In this document: one piece after another, positions 21,212 through 32,944 of the stretch | Layout of the letters: the number at the start of each line of letters is the position of its first letter | Position numbering within the stretch: the stretch's first letter is position 1 | Assembly: GCA_029204225.1 (NCBI GenBank) | Contig: CM055107.1 | Location: 48,209,971 to 48,273,970 of the forward strand | DNA: 64,000 nucleotides | Source of the DNA: Diphasiastrum complanatum | Taxonomy: Eukaryota > Streptophyta > Lycopodiopsida > Lycopodiales > Lycopodiaceae | Reading direction: 5' to 3' | Made by a program: the position numbers and the translations under genes | The notes under the pieces: generated by a model | Databases searched by the model: none | The model's input: the letters and a program-made list of their open reading frames with translations, nothing else | Told to the model about the DNA's origin: nothing

Positions 21212-23629
21212 GTACAGACGATATAGAGAGGGGGGAGATCACTAATCTTCAACAACACAATATTCAAGTACTTGTTATGCAAAATAAAAGATTAATTGAA
21301 AGAAGTATGCGAGCTTGCAAGGTATGTATGATCATCTTTTATCTAAGAACTGTTTTTTGTACATGTTATGTATATACCTTTATAGTATGTTTCTTTTCAG
21401 ACGAGCTCAAAAATGATGGCAATGTTGAGAAAAAAAAGATCTGGTGAGATTACCAAAAGATCACGTAAAAGTTAAGGTAACCAAAAAAAAGTTTGTTTGA
21501 CTAATTTTGATATTGTATTTTAAATGTATAGTTTTCAGAATATTGTGCATCAAATTTATTCGTAGAGCTTGTGTAAATGTTTGAATAGTAAGTGAGCTTT
21601 GGTTGAGATATTTTTTCATGGTTTAAATTTTACTCTGTATTTTGTTTGTGTATTTTGTAGGTGAATCACAGCCTGATTCAAAATCTGAAGAAAGAAATTT
21701 TTGATGTTGCCAAAAACCTGCACGGTTCCAAGAAAGTCAAGGTTTTTTTTTTGTTCTTAGAGCATCATTAAAAAATTTTCTTTCACATGTTTGTAGATTA
21801 TAATTTACATGCCAACTTCTTTAAATAATGATTTTATCTTTTATCAAAGTCATGACACGTGATTTAGTATAACGTTGAAGTTATTTAACATATGTCATGT
21901 TTGCAGTTTTTTTAGAATTTTGGATTAAAGCCTTGTAGAGTTTGTATTTCTATCAAATAGATCGTTTCATATGTGTGTTTCGAGTTGATTTGAATTTATG
22001 TTGTTTTGTCTTTGGATATCAGGCCCTCCATGAGCTTGATTATGGCTCTAAAAATCAGACAATGGTATGAGATATTCAAATGTTCAGGAAGTTGCTCTTT
22101 TCTAAAATCGTGATTGATGCTATATTTTGGCAATTAGTTTTAATGTGATTCTTTTGCAGGTGCGTGAGCCAGAAATATGCGAGCAAGATCAAGAGACCAT
22201 TTTGATGAAGTTTTTTAATGTCAAGACAGTAAACGAGCTTTATAAGAATCATGGCAACTACTATTCATTAATCAAGTTTGTAATAGTCATATGAGCGATC
22301 GTAGCTCAGCTAACATAAGAAAAAATATTGTGAATTATCTTCTAAAAGAAAAAAAAAGTCATGTTGCAGAAACACATACCTGGACAGTTACAATTGACGA
22401 TGTCCCGTTCTTTGTATCTACGAACTTTTTTTCGTGAAAGACGTGTTTTTGTAAGATGGATTTGACATTGATCAAAGTTAATGTGCGACAAAGATTTGAT
22501 CTTAACAAAGGGCTTTTATGTAGAGATGTTCAATCTAATCGTGCATATTTTTTGTAATAAAAGCTCTGGCCGTCATATGCCTTTTTTTTTGGTTGAAGCA
22601 GTTCTTAAACAAAAGCATTGCATGAAATATGTTGTATATGCATGTTTCACTTCTCAACCATTGCAATTCAAAGCTACATTTTTTCTTGGACATGCTTGAC
22701 CCTAAACATTGCTTTTGATCTCGTTATGTAGGCTGGTTTGATGAAAGGTGATAGACATTTCGCTGGTGACTGATGATAAAACTAATGTGACTATTGAAAG
22801 TGCATTGCTTTCTTCTATACTTCACCTTGTGGATCAAGTTCTTCTTAGGCTGGTGGTGCTTATTTATGATAGGCAGGTCCATGTTAGTGATTGTTTGCTT
22901 ATAAAATGCTTTTCTCTTCTTCTGGTGAGGAAAACTGTAGGAGAGGGTAAATTATCGTCTGTTGCGGGCTACTGCGGTCTTCTTCACCAGGTCCATGCAT
23001 CCAATTCATCAACGATTTGGTTGTCAAATTCAAAAACGGCGCAAGGCATATGTTCACGTTATACACAACTGCATGGCTCCTCTAATTTGTGTTTGGCGAC
23101 ACCCGGTTCCTTTTTGGAGCAATTCAACAATCCGAATTGTTATGGTATTTGATCAGTTCACCTTTAACTTGTAAAGTTCTTCGAACATTTTTGCTTCTTA
23201 CTTGCCTATGTTTTTGTAGAGTAAATATGTTGTGGTTATGTCCGAACCGCTTCATCTAGCAAAAAAATCAATACATTTTTGGGTCTACGTGTTTGTACGA
23301 TTTCTGGCTGCTGTGCTTGATAGATTGAGGATAAGGTTCATTGGTTTGTTTGTAGAATTTGTCACAGAAAGATTTTTGTTTTGGTCGGCTGCTGCATACT
23401 GGGGAAATTTAGTGGAGGGTTTATGTGCGTGCCCTTCTCTAACCTCTGTCCAGATCATTCTGAGTACTTGTTCCGGGATCCATTCTATCCTCTGATGCAG
23501 CCAATGTGAACTTTAATGAGTTCTTTTTTACAGGTGTAAAAACTTCATCTCTCCCATCAACGTCTTGGATTATATACAGTGAATACTTTGCCACATGGTT
23601 TGGAGTCTCTGAAGAAAGAAGGTATGAAT
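21212..23629 (+). pseudogene. Unidentified multi-exon gene block, copy A
   Basis: Exons with GT..AG borders: 21,212-21,321 (frame includes EITNLQQHNIQVLVMQNKRL), 21,401-21,443 or -21,476, 21,661-21,741, 22,023-22,064 and 22,160-22,275, with later candidate exons after acceptors near 23,219 and 23,534. Exons 3 to 5 are all phase 0 and give one open frame: VNHSLIQNLKKE.FDVAKNL..., ALHELDYGSKNQTM, VREPEICEQDQETILMKFFN.... After 22,276 the frame breaks into stops. Near 23,540 another stretch reads WIIYSEYFATWFGVSEERR. No transposase, gag or pol motif is visible and I cannot name the family. Copy B repeats it at 43,999-46,010. It lies between copia-derived inverted repeats, so capture or entrapment is likely. 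Sequence 20,527-21,211 upstream shows no gene. Confidence 0.5.
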
Positions 23630-23635
23630 GTTTCC

Positions 23636-23831
23636 CTGAATTGAAATGAACTAGGGAATTACTAGGAAAAGTGGCACACACTTTTTTCCTATATAGGGAT
23701 GATCATCTAGGGAATTTTTCCTAGTTGATTACCCTATATAGGTAAAATGTATGAATTTTTCCTAGATTTGCTTTCTAGGAAAAGAACCACTTTTCCTAGT
23801 ATGCAAATTCCCTATATTAGTTCATTTTAAT
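23636..23831. mobile_element. MITE-like foldback element, copy A
   Basis: About 196 bp. The left end (ATTGAAATGAACTAGGGAAT.. TACTAGGAAAAGTGG) is the reverse complement, with gaps, of the right end (CCACTTTTCCTAGTA..AATTCCCTAT..AGTTCATTTTAAT). Internal short palindromes (CCTATATAGG) add to the hairpin. No coding capacity and no certain target duplication. A near-identical copy is at 47,656-47,853. Confidence 0.6.
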
Positions 23832-24489
23832 CTAGAGAAACTTCTTTTTTTTCCTATACAGGATTGTGTCTTATTTTTCTTGTGTTGGGACTGCAATACC
23901 TGCATTGAACCAATGAAAGATGAGTTAGTTATTTTAGAAATGTGATGAGAGTGAAAGTCAAACCACATGAATGTAGTGAAGTTAAAATATATTTTGATGC
24001 CATATATACCTCAAAATATTCATTTCAATCTATTCTCACTCCTTTCTCTTTCCAATAATTCGCGTAATGATTGCATGTTGTTGGAAATATGCACATTTAT
24101 ACTCCTCTTTCATTAGAGACTGCGTAACGGTAGATTTCTACATAAACCGACATAATTGTGATAAAAATTCTTTAGAGGTGATTATCGGAATGTAATGGAG
24201 GAAATCTACAATTAGGTAGTGACGTCTGCAAAATTTACTGAAAGAACATCCTAATTGCCTTGAGATTCACACTAGTTGCCTCTATATTGCTATTGATAAA
24301 TAGTAAAGCCATCCACTAACCTGTCCAAGAACTATCATCTCTCAATTATTCTCAATATAATTATTTACTCATAGTTAGTGTGATTCATCAACCACCCACC
24401 CTTCCTTATACTACTTAGAGCAAAGGATTTATGATGGTATTTTGGCAACTCAGGCTTGCCATCCTCACAAGCTATTATATCTCTAACAT
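23832..24489. other. Non-coding spacer, duplicated in copy B
   Basis: AT-rich, no open frame of note. Directly repeated at 47,854-48,510. Confidence 0.7.
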
Positions 24490-25715
24490 ATAGACATTTA
24501 CTTTGAAGCTACCACATCTGATTCATCAAAGTATTTGGTGCTAGTGTTTTTTATGTGCAGTTTCTAAATTTATTTTCCTTGGGAGTGAACTGGTGTTGCT
24601 TTCTGAAAGTGACCACAATATCATCCCATACATCAGCACTCCGAATTGCATCCTTGAAAAATTATGATGGCACTCATTTTCGTCATATGTTAATAGGCCT
24701 ATGAGAAACTACAATCTCTTAAGAGTGGCGCCCATATAAATCATTCAGAGCTTGAGAGTAACCAAAATGAAGAATTGGAAGTGTTATATTCAAACCTAAA
24801 AAGACATGTACATATTTTTGGGAAAACTTGTACATGGGTTAGTATTTACATGACACGTGTTGCAACAACGTGGCCTTGGTAATTATGAAAACCTCGAAAA
24901 CTAGACTTTTATAATACAAAAGTTGGCAATCAATGTCTTCTCATAAAGAAGGTGATACAAAAATAGGCATCTAGCAGATCGAGTCCTAGTTGGAACCTGA
25001 TTATAGATTGTGGTCTCTTTCTATATCTTTTTCTTGCTAAATCTTATTCTCTCCTAGGATTTTTCTCAACAATATTGCTTCACCGAGTTGTGTTGATGAG
25101 GACCTTGTTCTCAACTTCTAAAAGGGGCCACACCACTATGTTATGCGTACTATCAGAAAATATGAGATTCTCATTTCCTACATGGAACATATACCTTTGA
25201 TAGTCATGTTGCTTCCCTAGTCAATAATAGTGGTTCAACTTGCGCTACTTATTTTCACTAACATACAATGAACCATTGAGATGTATTCTTGACATACCTC
25301 AAATTTTCCTTTGTTGTCTTTCAATAATCTTGAGAAGAAGACAATGTGAGTTGACACACCAACCAAAAAAAGAGCTGATGTGTACTACTAATTGATGTAC
25401 AAAGTGATATCCACAAGGGATGTAAAAATCCAACATAGGCAATTTAACATGAACCTTGATAGGTGTATTCATTTGCTTGCATGCCTCCATATGGAACAGA
25501 TTGAGCAATTTACTGACACGCGTAGTCTACGTAAGCCCAATACCTTGCTCCTTTAGCCATATTTCAACTTGCAAGCAGTAGTAAATAAGGTCAAGTCTGT
25601 GATATCAAACTAATTACATAGATCAGTTTTCACTACATTTAGCAAATCTTTGATTATATGCTTTCAAATTCAAATCATCAACATACATTACAATCAAACT
25701 GGTATAGCTGATCTT
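24490..25715 (-). pseudogene. Inverted-repeat arm R (copy A) with copia RT fragment carrying YVDD
   Basis: On the minus strand the upper end reads SLIVMYVDDLNLKAY, holding the RT catalytic YVDD (about 25,675-25,715). It is followed after stops by LLNLFHMEACKQMNTPIKV (25,508 downward), the next conserved copia stretch. Compared with arm L, the 'LIYRTITR' part is deleted here (QLVVHISS). The lower half (24,490-25,230) is non-coding. This RT belongs to a different copia family from the 642-bp-LTR elements. It is a fragment without LTRs. Confidence 0.85.
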
Positions 25716-26222
25716 TTGATCTTGTAGGTAATCCTTCTTTCAACCGATCAGGTATAGGTAGAATCTGAACTATGATTTGTCAATCATAATTCATCGAATT
25801 CTTTTCCTACACTCAATAAAAGAAGGTAACTACCAATGATTAGAAGAACTTTAAGTTCAGACTCATCTCTAGTCTAGCAAATACGGCCGACCAAAAGTGA
25901 CCAGCAAACTTCGAATCACGAATGTTCATAATGCCACTTTGGTAATCCGTAAAGCCAAAACAGATACTCAAATAATTACGTGGTCTTTACCCAAATAAAC
26001 ATAGTCGATTTGGTAAGATGGCCAGTATTACCAAAATTCCACTATCTTGTTTATTCATCCGGGGTAATCTACCAATCACAATCCTTTCTTATGGATTAGG
26101 TATATCCTAGAATCTGAGTGTGCACGTAGGGAAAGTGGTGGCTCTCGTGCGCTTGCATGTCTGAATCTTGTCAGTTACATGACAGCGTCTGGTTGAATTA
26201 TTCTATTATCATGTGAATGAGA
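25716..26222 (-). other. Remnant of the duplicated arm with a 5.4-kb deletion junction
   Basis: 25,716-26,118 matches 49,724-50,136, and 26,119-26,222 matches 55,501-55,604. The join at 26,118/26,119 skips 5,364 bp present in copy B and, inverted, in arm 1. The loss therefore happened in copy A. TGAGA (26,218-26,222) is the copia target flank. Confidence 0.9.
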
Positions 26223-26864
26223 TGTTGATTTCACACGTGTGGACTGTCCACAACATGTACTTGTGATCTCCTAAGGTGTGTAAATGCACCAAGATCAAGA
26301 CTAGATTGAGATTCAAGATATATCTTTGATTCTATGGCAAAAACACACTACTACATGCATTCAATCACTTCCAACTCTCAGACGTGTTCCAAAAATAATC
26401 TAAGTAAAAACAAGCTGCTCTCCTCGGGTAAAAAATAAAAAATCATCATGAGCTCTCGGGTAGAGAGAAAGCTAGAAAACCAATTACTCACAAAATCCAC
26501 TCAATCTCAAAATCAATTAGATCCAAATGAGAAGTACAATGATACTAGTAGATCCACGAGCAACCACTATGCTTAACTATGATTGGCAAACCTCAAATTT
26601 GATTGGACCCCTCAAGGTTCCACCTCTAGATCCTATTGGACCTCTTAAATTTCATGAAACAAAAGTATTACACTTGTCTACACTCTAATTGGCATGAGTT
26701 TTGCCTCTTACTCTATTTTGGCTAAATAGTGGCATTACAAGTGGAAATGAGTAATTTGCCATCTATGCCAAATTTGGTCCTATCAACATCCTACACCTAG
26801 ATGCTTGATATAAAAACATAAGACCCCTATATCTAACATAGATAATCTTTTTCAATTCTTCACA
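26223..26864 (-). repeat. 3' LTR of copia copy A (642 bp)
   Basis: TGTTGATTTC to CTTCACA on the plus strand. By eye only a handful of differences from the copy B 3' LTR, so the A/B duplication is young relative to the split from P1. Confidence 0.93.
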
Positions 26865-26882
26865 CTCCTCCTAAAAAATTAT

Positions 26883-29540
26883 TTATGAAGATTTGAGCAT
26901 TGATCTTGATATAAGTCCAAGATTAGATCTATGCTTGATGAAAGCACTGTTGCTCAAAGGCTTGGTGAGTAGATCGGCAATACAAGAGGCCGAGTTGACA
27001 TGCTCCAAATAGATTTCGCCTCCTCTCACAAAATGGTGTGCCACTTCTATGTGCTTGCTTCTTGCATGAAATATGGGATTATTGGCAAGAGCTTGGGCCG
27101 AGATGTTATCACACTTGATCATTGGTAGATCATCCTCCTTGATGCACTTTAGCTCCATTAATAACCTCTTGATCCAAAGCACTTCTTTGGTAGTTGTAGT
27201 GAGTGCTTTGTACTTGGCCTCACATGAAGAGAGAGATATAGTATCTTGCTTTCTGGAAAGCCAAGATATAAGATTGCCTCCAAGAAAGACAGTGTATGCA
27301 CTAATAGACTTTCGATCCATCTTGTCACTCGCAAATTCTGAATCCGAGTAGCTAACAATGGATAGATCTTCACTTTTATAAAGTATACCATAATCACAAG
27401 ATGAAGATACATATCTTAGAATCCTCTTGGCCATCTTCCAATGATGAATCATAGAATCTTGCATAAATTGACTCAATTTGTGCACACAAAAACTTATATC
27501 GGGCCTAGTAATGGTAAGCCAAATCAAGGAGCCTACAAGACTCCTAAAAAGTGTGATATCCTCAAAGGATCTTTCCTCACCTTTATTAGGATCTTTTACA
27601 ATTTGCTCCATTGCAGTATCTATGCTCTTAGAATTTTCCATATGGAATTTATTCAACATAGAGTGAGCATATCTAGATTGGCATATAAAAATATGATCTT
27701 CATAAAAATCAATCTCTAGGCCTAGAATGTAATGTATTTGTCCTAGATCTTGCATTTTAAACTCACATCCAAGTGCTAGCTTAGTTTCATCAACTAGCTT
27801 GATACAACTTCCACAAAGAATAATGTCATCAACATAAATTAGAAGAATGACAATATTACTATCAACAAACTTTAGATACATGGAAAGATCATAGTCATAA
27901 AGAGTAAATCCTAGTGAGATAAGGAAAGAATTAAGTTTTGAATACCATGATCTTGGTGCTTGCTTGAGTCCATAAAGACTTTTGAAGAGCAAGCACACTT
28001 TGAACTCATCCTTGATGAATCCTTGAGGTTGTTCCATATAGATCTCCTCCTCAAGATAACCATTTAAAAAATCATTGGATACATCTAATTGGAACACCTT
28101 CCACTTAAAGAAACAGGCAAGAGAAATAAGAATTCTTATTGTCACCATCTTTGCAATGTGTGCAAAGGTCTCCTCATAATCAAGGCCATGGATTTGAGCA
28201 AATCCTTTGGCACATAATCTTGCTTTGTACTTGTTGATGGTGCAATCTTGATTGTACTTGATCCGAAATAACCATTTGCAATCAATCACATGCTTGTTGG
28301 ATGGAGGATCCACAAGCTCCCAAGTATTGTTGGTGATCAATTCATCATACTCTTGCTTCATGGCATCATACCACTCCTTGGTATTGAGTGCCTCTTGTAC
28401 ATTCTTTGGCTCTTCATGAGAGACATAAAAAACATAATTAGTGGAATCAAGATCCACATGTTTGCCTTTGTCAACATATGAGAGCCTCTTAGGCTCGGAT
28501 CCATCTCTCGTGGATCTTCTTGGTGAGAAAATCCAAGGAGAGTCTTCTTCAATTCTCGACCCCATCACATCATAATTGTCTTCAAAATCAATAATAGGTG
28601 ATGCATCCATAGACTTCTTGATCTCAGCTCTTCAAAAGATGAATGTTGATCTTCATGAAAGACAACATCTCTACTTTCAATAACTTGAGAAATAGAGAGT
28701 ACAAAGACTCTATAGGCCTTTTTGGTGGATGAGTATCCAACCATGATCCCTTTGCATGCACTAGGATCTTCCTTATTCCTTGTTTCCAAGGGAATATGGG
28801 CAAAGCATATGCATCCAAAAACTCTAAGGTGATCAACCTTAGGCTTCTTCAAATATAAGATTTCATATGGTGACTTTCCTCCAAAAGCTATATGTGGGAG
28901 CCTATTGCAAAGATAATTTGCACAATTAATGGCTTCTCCCCAAAAATGTTTGGGCAAAGATGCCTCAATTCTCATAGATTTTGCACATTCACATAGAGAT
29001 CTATTCTTTCTCTCGGCCACTCCATTTTGAGATGGAGAATAGGCACAAGAGAACCCTTTTTTAATGCCTTCAAGCTCACAAAAATCATGAAATTTATTGG
29101 AGATATATTCACCACCTCCATCACATCTAAGAGCTTTAATCTTGAATGAGAATTGCTTCTCTAAATAAGCTTTGAAAATAAGGAAATGATCAAGCACCAT
29201 AGATTTAGAAGCAAGAAGATATATCCAAGTGAATCTTGTGAAATCATTAATGAAAGTAACAAAACAAGTGGCTCCTCCCTTGCTTATAGTTGATGAGAAA
29301 TGCACATCCGAGTGGATTAACTCCAAAGGATGCTTGTTTTTCTATAGAATGTCTTGTAAATGGCTTTTTGTGAGATTTAGCAATAGCACAAGCCTCACAA
29401 GGCTTGATCTTCTTGGAGAATGACTTTGTCAAGCCAATAGCTTTGGCCTCTTTGGATTTGTAGTTGGGATGTCCCAACCTCCTATGCCATAATTCCTCCA
29501 TAGAGAGCTTGTTCACAAGAGCAATATTACAAGAATTCAC
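26883..29540 (-). pseudogene. copia integrase, RT and RNase H, copy A
   Basis: From the top: pre-integrase and zinc region (WHRRLGHPNYKS..KPCEACAIAKSHKKPF, with a 15-bp deletion relative to copy B), integrase core (IHSDVHF, RCDGGGEY and NGVAERKN carrying the D, D and E), RT (QLDVSNDFLNG, YGLKQAPRSWYS, YVDDIILCG) and RNase H (DSEFASDKMDRKS, NPIFHARSKHIEV), ending SRSMLKSS. Breaks are a frameshift between the zinc region and the core near 29,330 (shared with B) and a private one-base loss near 28,630 between integrase and RT. ETFAHIAK and VSNDFLNG replace the family-typical P and A, also in copy B. The RT/RNase H part is one open frame of about 575 codons. Confidence 0.95.
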
Positions 29541-29554
29541 ATATTCATTTGGAT

Positions 29555-30841
29555 CTAGTTTATAGATGCCTCTAAATTTAGATCCAAATGCAGTATCTCA
29601 TCATTATTCTTGATAGTACAAGTATCAACTTTGAATTTTACATCAAGGCCGTTATCAAGAAATTGGCCAACACTAATGAGATTCTTAGTAAGCTTAGGCA
29701 CATAAAGCACTTTAGAAAGAGAAAGAACTTTAGAGGATGCAGGCTTTAAGGGAATGTTCCCTATGCCTTCAATAGGACATTCAAAATCATTTGCAGTGTA
29801 TATTGATTTCTTGACTCTGTCATAAGGTGCAATAGAAGAGAAAGAATCCTTGGAGCTACACATATGTGAAGAGGCTCCACTGTCAATATACCACAAGCCA
29901 TCCTTCTTGAAAGGAGTGGATGAGAAGCTAGAGACCATAAGAGACCCCTCTCCATCACTTGCAATAGTGTCTTCCTTATCATTGGTGATGTTGGCTTGCT
30001 TGAGTTGATTATTCTTCTTGAAGCAATTGGTGGCATAATGGCCTTTATTGCCACAATAAAAGCACTTGATCTTCTTCTTCTTGAGCTTGGATGATGAAGC
30101 ATTAGAGGAATCATCTTCCTCCTCATCTTTGTCTTTGGATTTGGCTTTGTTCTTGCTTGAGGATTGTTGAAATTGGTTCTTGCTCCTCCCTTTGTGCTTG
30201 TCCTTGGCAAAGAGGGCTTTGCCATCATTATGAGTGAGAGAAAGCTTGTCCATCCTCAAGAGCTTGTACTCTTGTCTTGATTCTTCATAAATTAGCACAT
30301 TTTGGAGAGCCTCCAAACTTGGTAGCTCCTCCTTAATGGCATATGATTGGACAAGGTTATCAAATTCACTTCTCAAGCCATTGAGAATGACTTGGACTAG
30401 CTCATTTTGATTAATGGAATCACCAATGCAAGCAAGCTCTCTATGAATATCTTTTACTCACAAAACATAACTAGATGCACTCTCATCACTCTTTTGGCTA
30501 CTTTGAAAGATTTGATTTCTAAGAGTGAGGAGCCTAGAGGTGTTCCTAGCCTCATAGATAGTCTTGAGGCAATCCCAACCTTCTTTGGCTGTTGTACAAG
30601 TACCTATCTCCCTCAATATCTCATTAGAGACATTCATCTTAATGTAGTGGAGAGCCATCCTAGATCTCTTTTTGTATTTTTGAACCTCTTGAAGAACTTG
30701 TGGTTCTTCTTCAAGGCCAAGAACTATGTCCATCACATCTTGAAGGATCAAGATGGACTCCATCCTCATCTTCCAGATTGAATAGTTTGAAGTGGACAAT
30801 CTTTCACTTGGTTCCAACAAAGATAAACTCATTGAAGCCAT
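29555..30841 (-). pseudogene. copia gag and protease, copy A
   Basis: Starts at ATG 30,839-30,841 (MASMSLSLLEPSERL), 54 bases inside a longer open frame. The gag core is typical of copia (YSIWKMRMESILI near the N-terminus, then a long helical region). The zinc knuckle CFYCGNKGHYATNC is intact. The protease has WYIDSGASSHMC, with the catalytic DSG. A TGA at 30,458-30,460 replaces the Arg codon found in copy B and truncates gag. The frame ends at LNLEASIN, and the continuation (pre-integrase) is in another frame, a break shared by both copies. Confidence 0.93.
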
Positions 30842-31412
30842 TTGAAGTGAAGAAAACTCAAATGATGAACAATAAATGTTGCTACACACTCTCAATAGGA
30901 TCCAATAATGAAGTACTATCTCCTCCTATGAAAGATCTTGCAACTATTTGTGAATTGATTCTCACTAGCTACTCAAATCTCTTTAAAACAAGATCTATTT
31001 CATATCAAATGATGGAATATAGACAAAGTTAGGAACATTTACTCTTAGCATGTGTGAAATACACTAAGTAACCAAATTTGACTCAAACTCACTGATATTG
31101 CATGAAACAAATCGGCTATAATCTTAGAACAATGTCTAAATCACTTATAGATGAGATTGGTAACATACAACTGTGAACAGAGATCTAACAAGCAATCTCT
31201 TGACCAAACCAAAAGTGTCCACCCAGGTCTAGGTTCCCTACCTAACCCTCTTCAAAAGCTTATAACTTCTGATTGGCTCAACCAAATGGAATGAAACTGA
31301 TTGCATCAGAAACTAGACAAAAATAGCTTCAAAACAAGCTATCAAGCAAGATAAATAGATCAAGAATGAGAGAGAACTCTCAATCTGAAATTGGATATTC
31401 CTCACACGTGTT

Positions 31413-32944
31413 GGTTATTAATATAAAATTCAGTTACATTGGCAATCCACCAAAAATTTGGTAAGATCATAGATCAAAACATAAATTACACAGCCATTTC
31501 TAAGGCTGATTTACTTATCAAGCCTCTCGGTAGTCCATTTTGGGTGGACTGGGACCCCTTCGGCTATGGCTATACAACCCAAATTTTTTGCCGATCACAC
31601 TAAGTAAGTAGCATATTTGATGAAATAACATGTCATTTCTTCTCTAGTTTAGCCCCATTTAGCATGTCAAAAAATCGGCTAACATTTTGGCAACATCTAC
31701 TGGGGATGTGGTCCCCACATAACGGACCCAATCGAACTGATGTTTGTGGCAAAACTTCTCTTCAACTGTTGTAGACAGGCTCAGTACACAATAATGTGTA
31801 ATGCTAACTGCTCGTGGGGAAGTTAATGGTACTAGTTGTACCCGCTTCATCCATTGGGCATGGAGTCTAGTTTCAGCAGTATCCAGGGCCATCGATTAAG
31901 CCATTGAATCACGCAGCAACAGATCATTGTAGTACCTGCATCATACCCATCCCGTGCACCTAGATCGGCTTCCACTCCCATCAAATTTCACTATATGCCC
32001 ATCTCAGATCCATGCACTTTGGGGATATGAGAATGCAATTTCTTTCTACAAAATGACAATCGATGGATGCATTTTATATCAGAACATGTCTAGATGTGTA
32101 CTCAAACCTCAAGTGGATGCAATAGGTCTATTGTCTCACTTTTTCTCAAGAATTTATATCTCTCACTCACTTCAGAGACTCATGATTGATTTAATCAATG
32201 AAACTTCTCCGATGCTAACTTTTCTTTCTTTTCTTTTTTAGAAAGACTGAATCATATATATATACATATATCATGCTCACAATATACATATTTTTTCCCA
32301 ACCATCATTTTCATCTTTTTTTTTTTCAATCTCAAACTCCTAAATCATACAATTATGCTCGTTTTTAGACAACATAGAGGATATGCCCTCTTTCTCTCTT
32401 TTTTTTTTTTTCCTTTTTTTTTTCCAATTTTTTTTTTTTCAAATACAAATTTTTTCATACACATATATACACAACAATCTCCTACTCACTTATATCATTT
32501 ACTTCTCTCAGTTTTTCATATCTCTCCTCATGTTCCTATTCAAACAGTTATGCCCTGGTAACAATGCAATGGGTAATGCCCATCAAGTCCGTTCCTAAGT
32601 TCATGCATAATGCAGGTAGAGATGAATGCCATTTTTCAAACTTGCAAGAGATGAATCAATCAAACCATGTCTAATATGATGCTCAGATAATGGTGAGTAG
32701 TTGATGTATCCTTTCTCATAAGGAAAATTATCTAAACGCTTGACTTACCTATTATACAAAAGACAAGAAAACCATCCATACGTTGAACTTTTTTTTTTCA
32801 ATCGATATAAATAATGAAATAGCAAAATAATCTATCAACAAAACTATGAATAGATAGACAAAAATAGAACTCAAATTAAATTTACAGTCTCTTACCCCCT
32901 TGGTGGAATCCAAGGGTAAGAATGGATGGTTTCATAATCATTTA
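31413..32944 (+). other. Probable LTR end and leader of another gypsy element; no gene
   Basis: 31,413-31,684 precedes a primer-site-like motif and ends CTAACA, so it may be the right part of an LTR. 31,707-32,944 has only short frames and T-rich runs at about 32,396-32,450 and 32,790. The element start is cut by the copy A breakpoint at 31,412. Confidence 0.4.
31688..31706 (+). promoter_or_regulatory. Possible primer binding site of a Tat/Ogre-like gypsy element
   Basis: TGGCAACATCTACTGGGGA lies three T's after CTAACA. It resembles, with several mismatches, the arginine-tRNA-type site (TGGCGACTCTGCTGGGGA) that I recall for Tat/Ogre elements. From similarity alone this is tentative. Confidence 0.35.

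Larger units (their letters stand above)
26223..31412 (-). mobile_element. Ty1/copia element, copy A, lacking its 5' LTR
   Basis: 3' LTR (26,223-26,864), polypurine tract (complement of CTCCTCCT just above it), pol, gag and part of the leader are present. Homology to copy B stops at 31,412 inside the leader, at CACACGTGTT. The last 178 bp of leader, the primer site and the 5' LTR are missing. Without a promoter LTR it cannot transpose by itself. Confidence 0.93.

Noticed and set aside
27073-27719. Plus-strand frames opposite the copia pol (and the like at 817-1095, 56,455-57,101)
   Set aside because: Antisense shadows of RT/RNase H. They repeat in each copy only because the element does.
29761-30228. 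155-codon minus frame within gag (also 59,159-59,626)
   Set aside because: Overlaps gag in another phase. Arg/Pro/Ser-rich composition is typical of a shifted frame.
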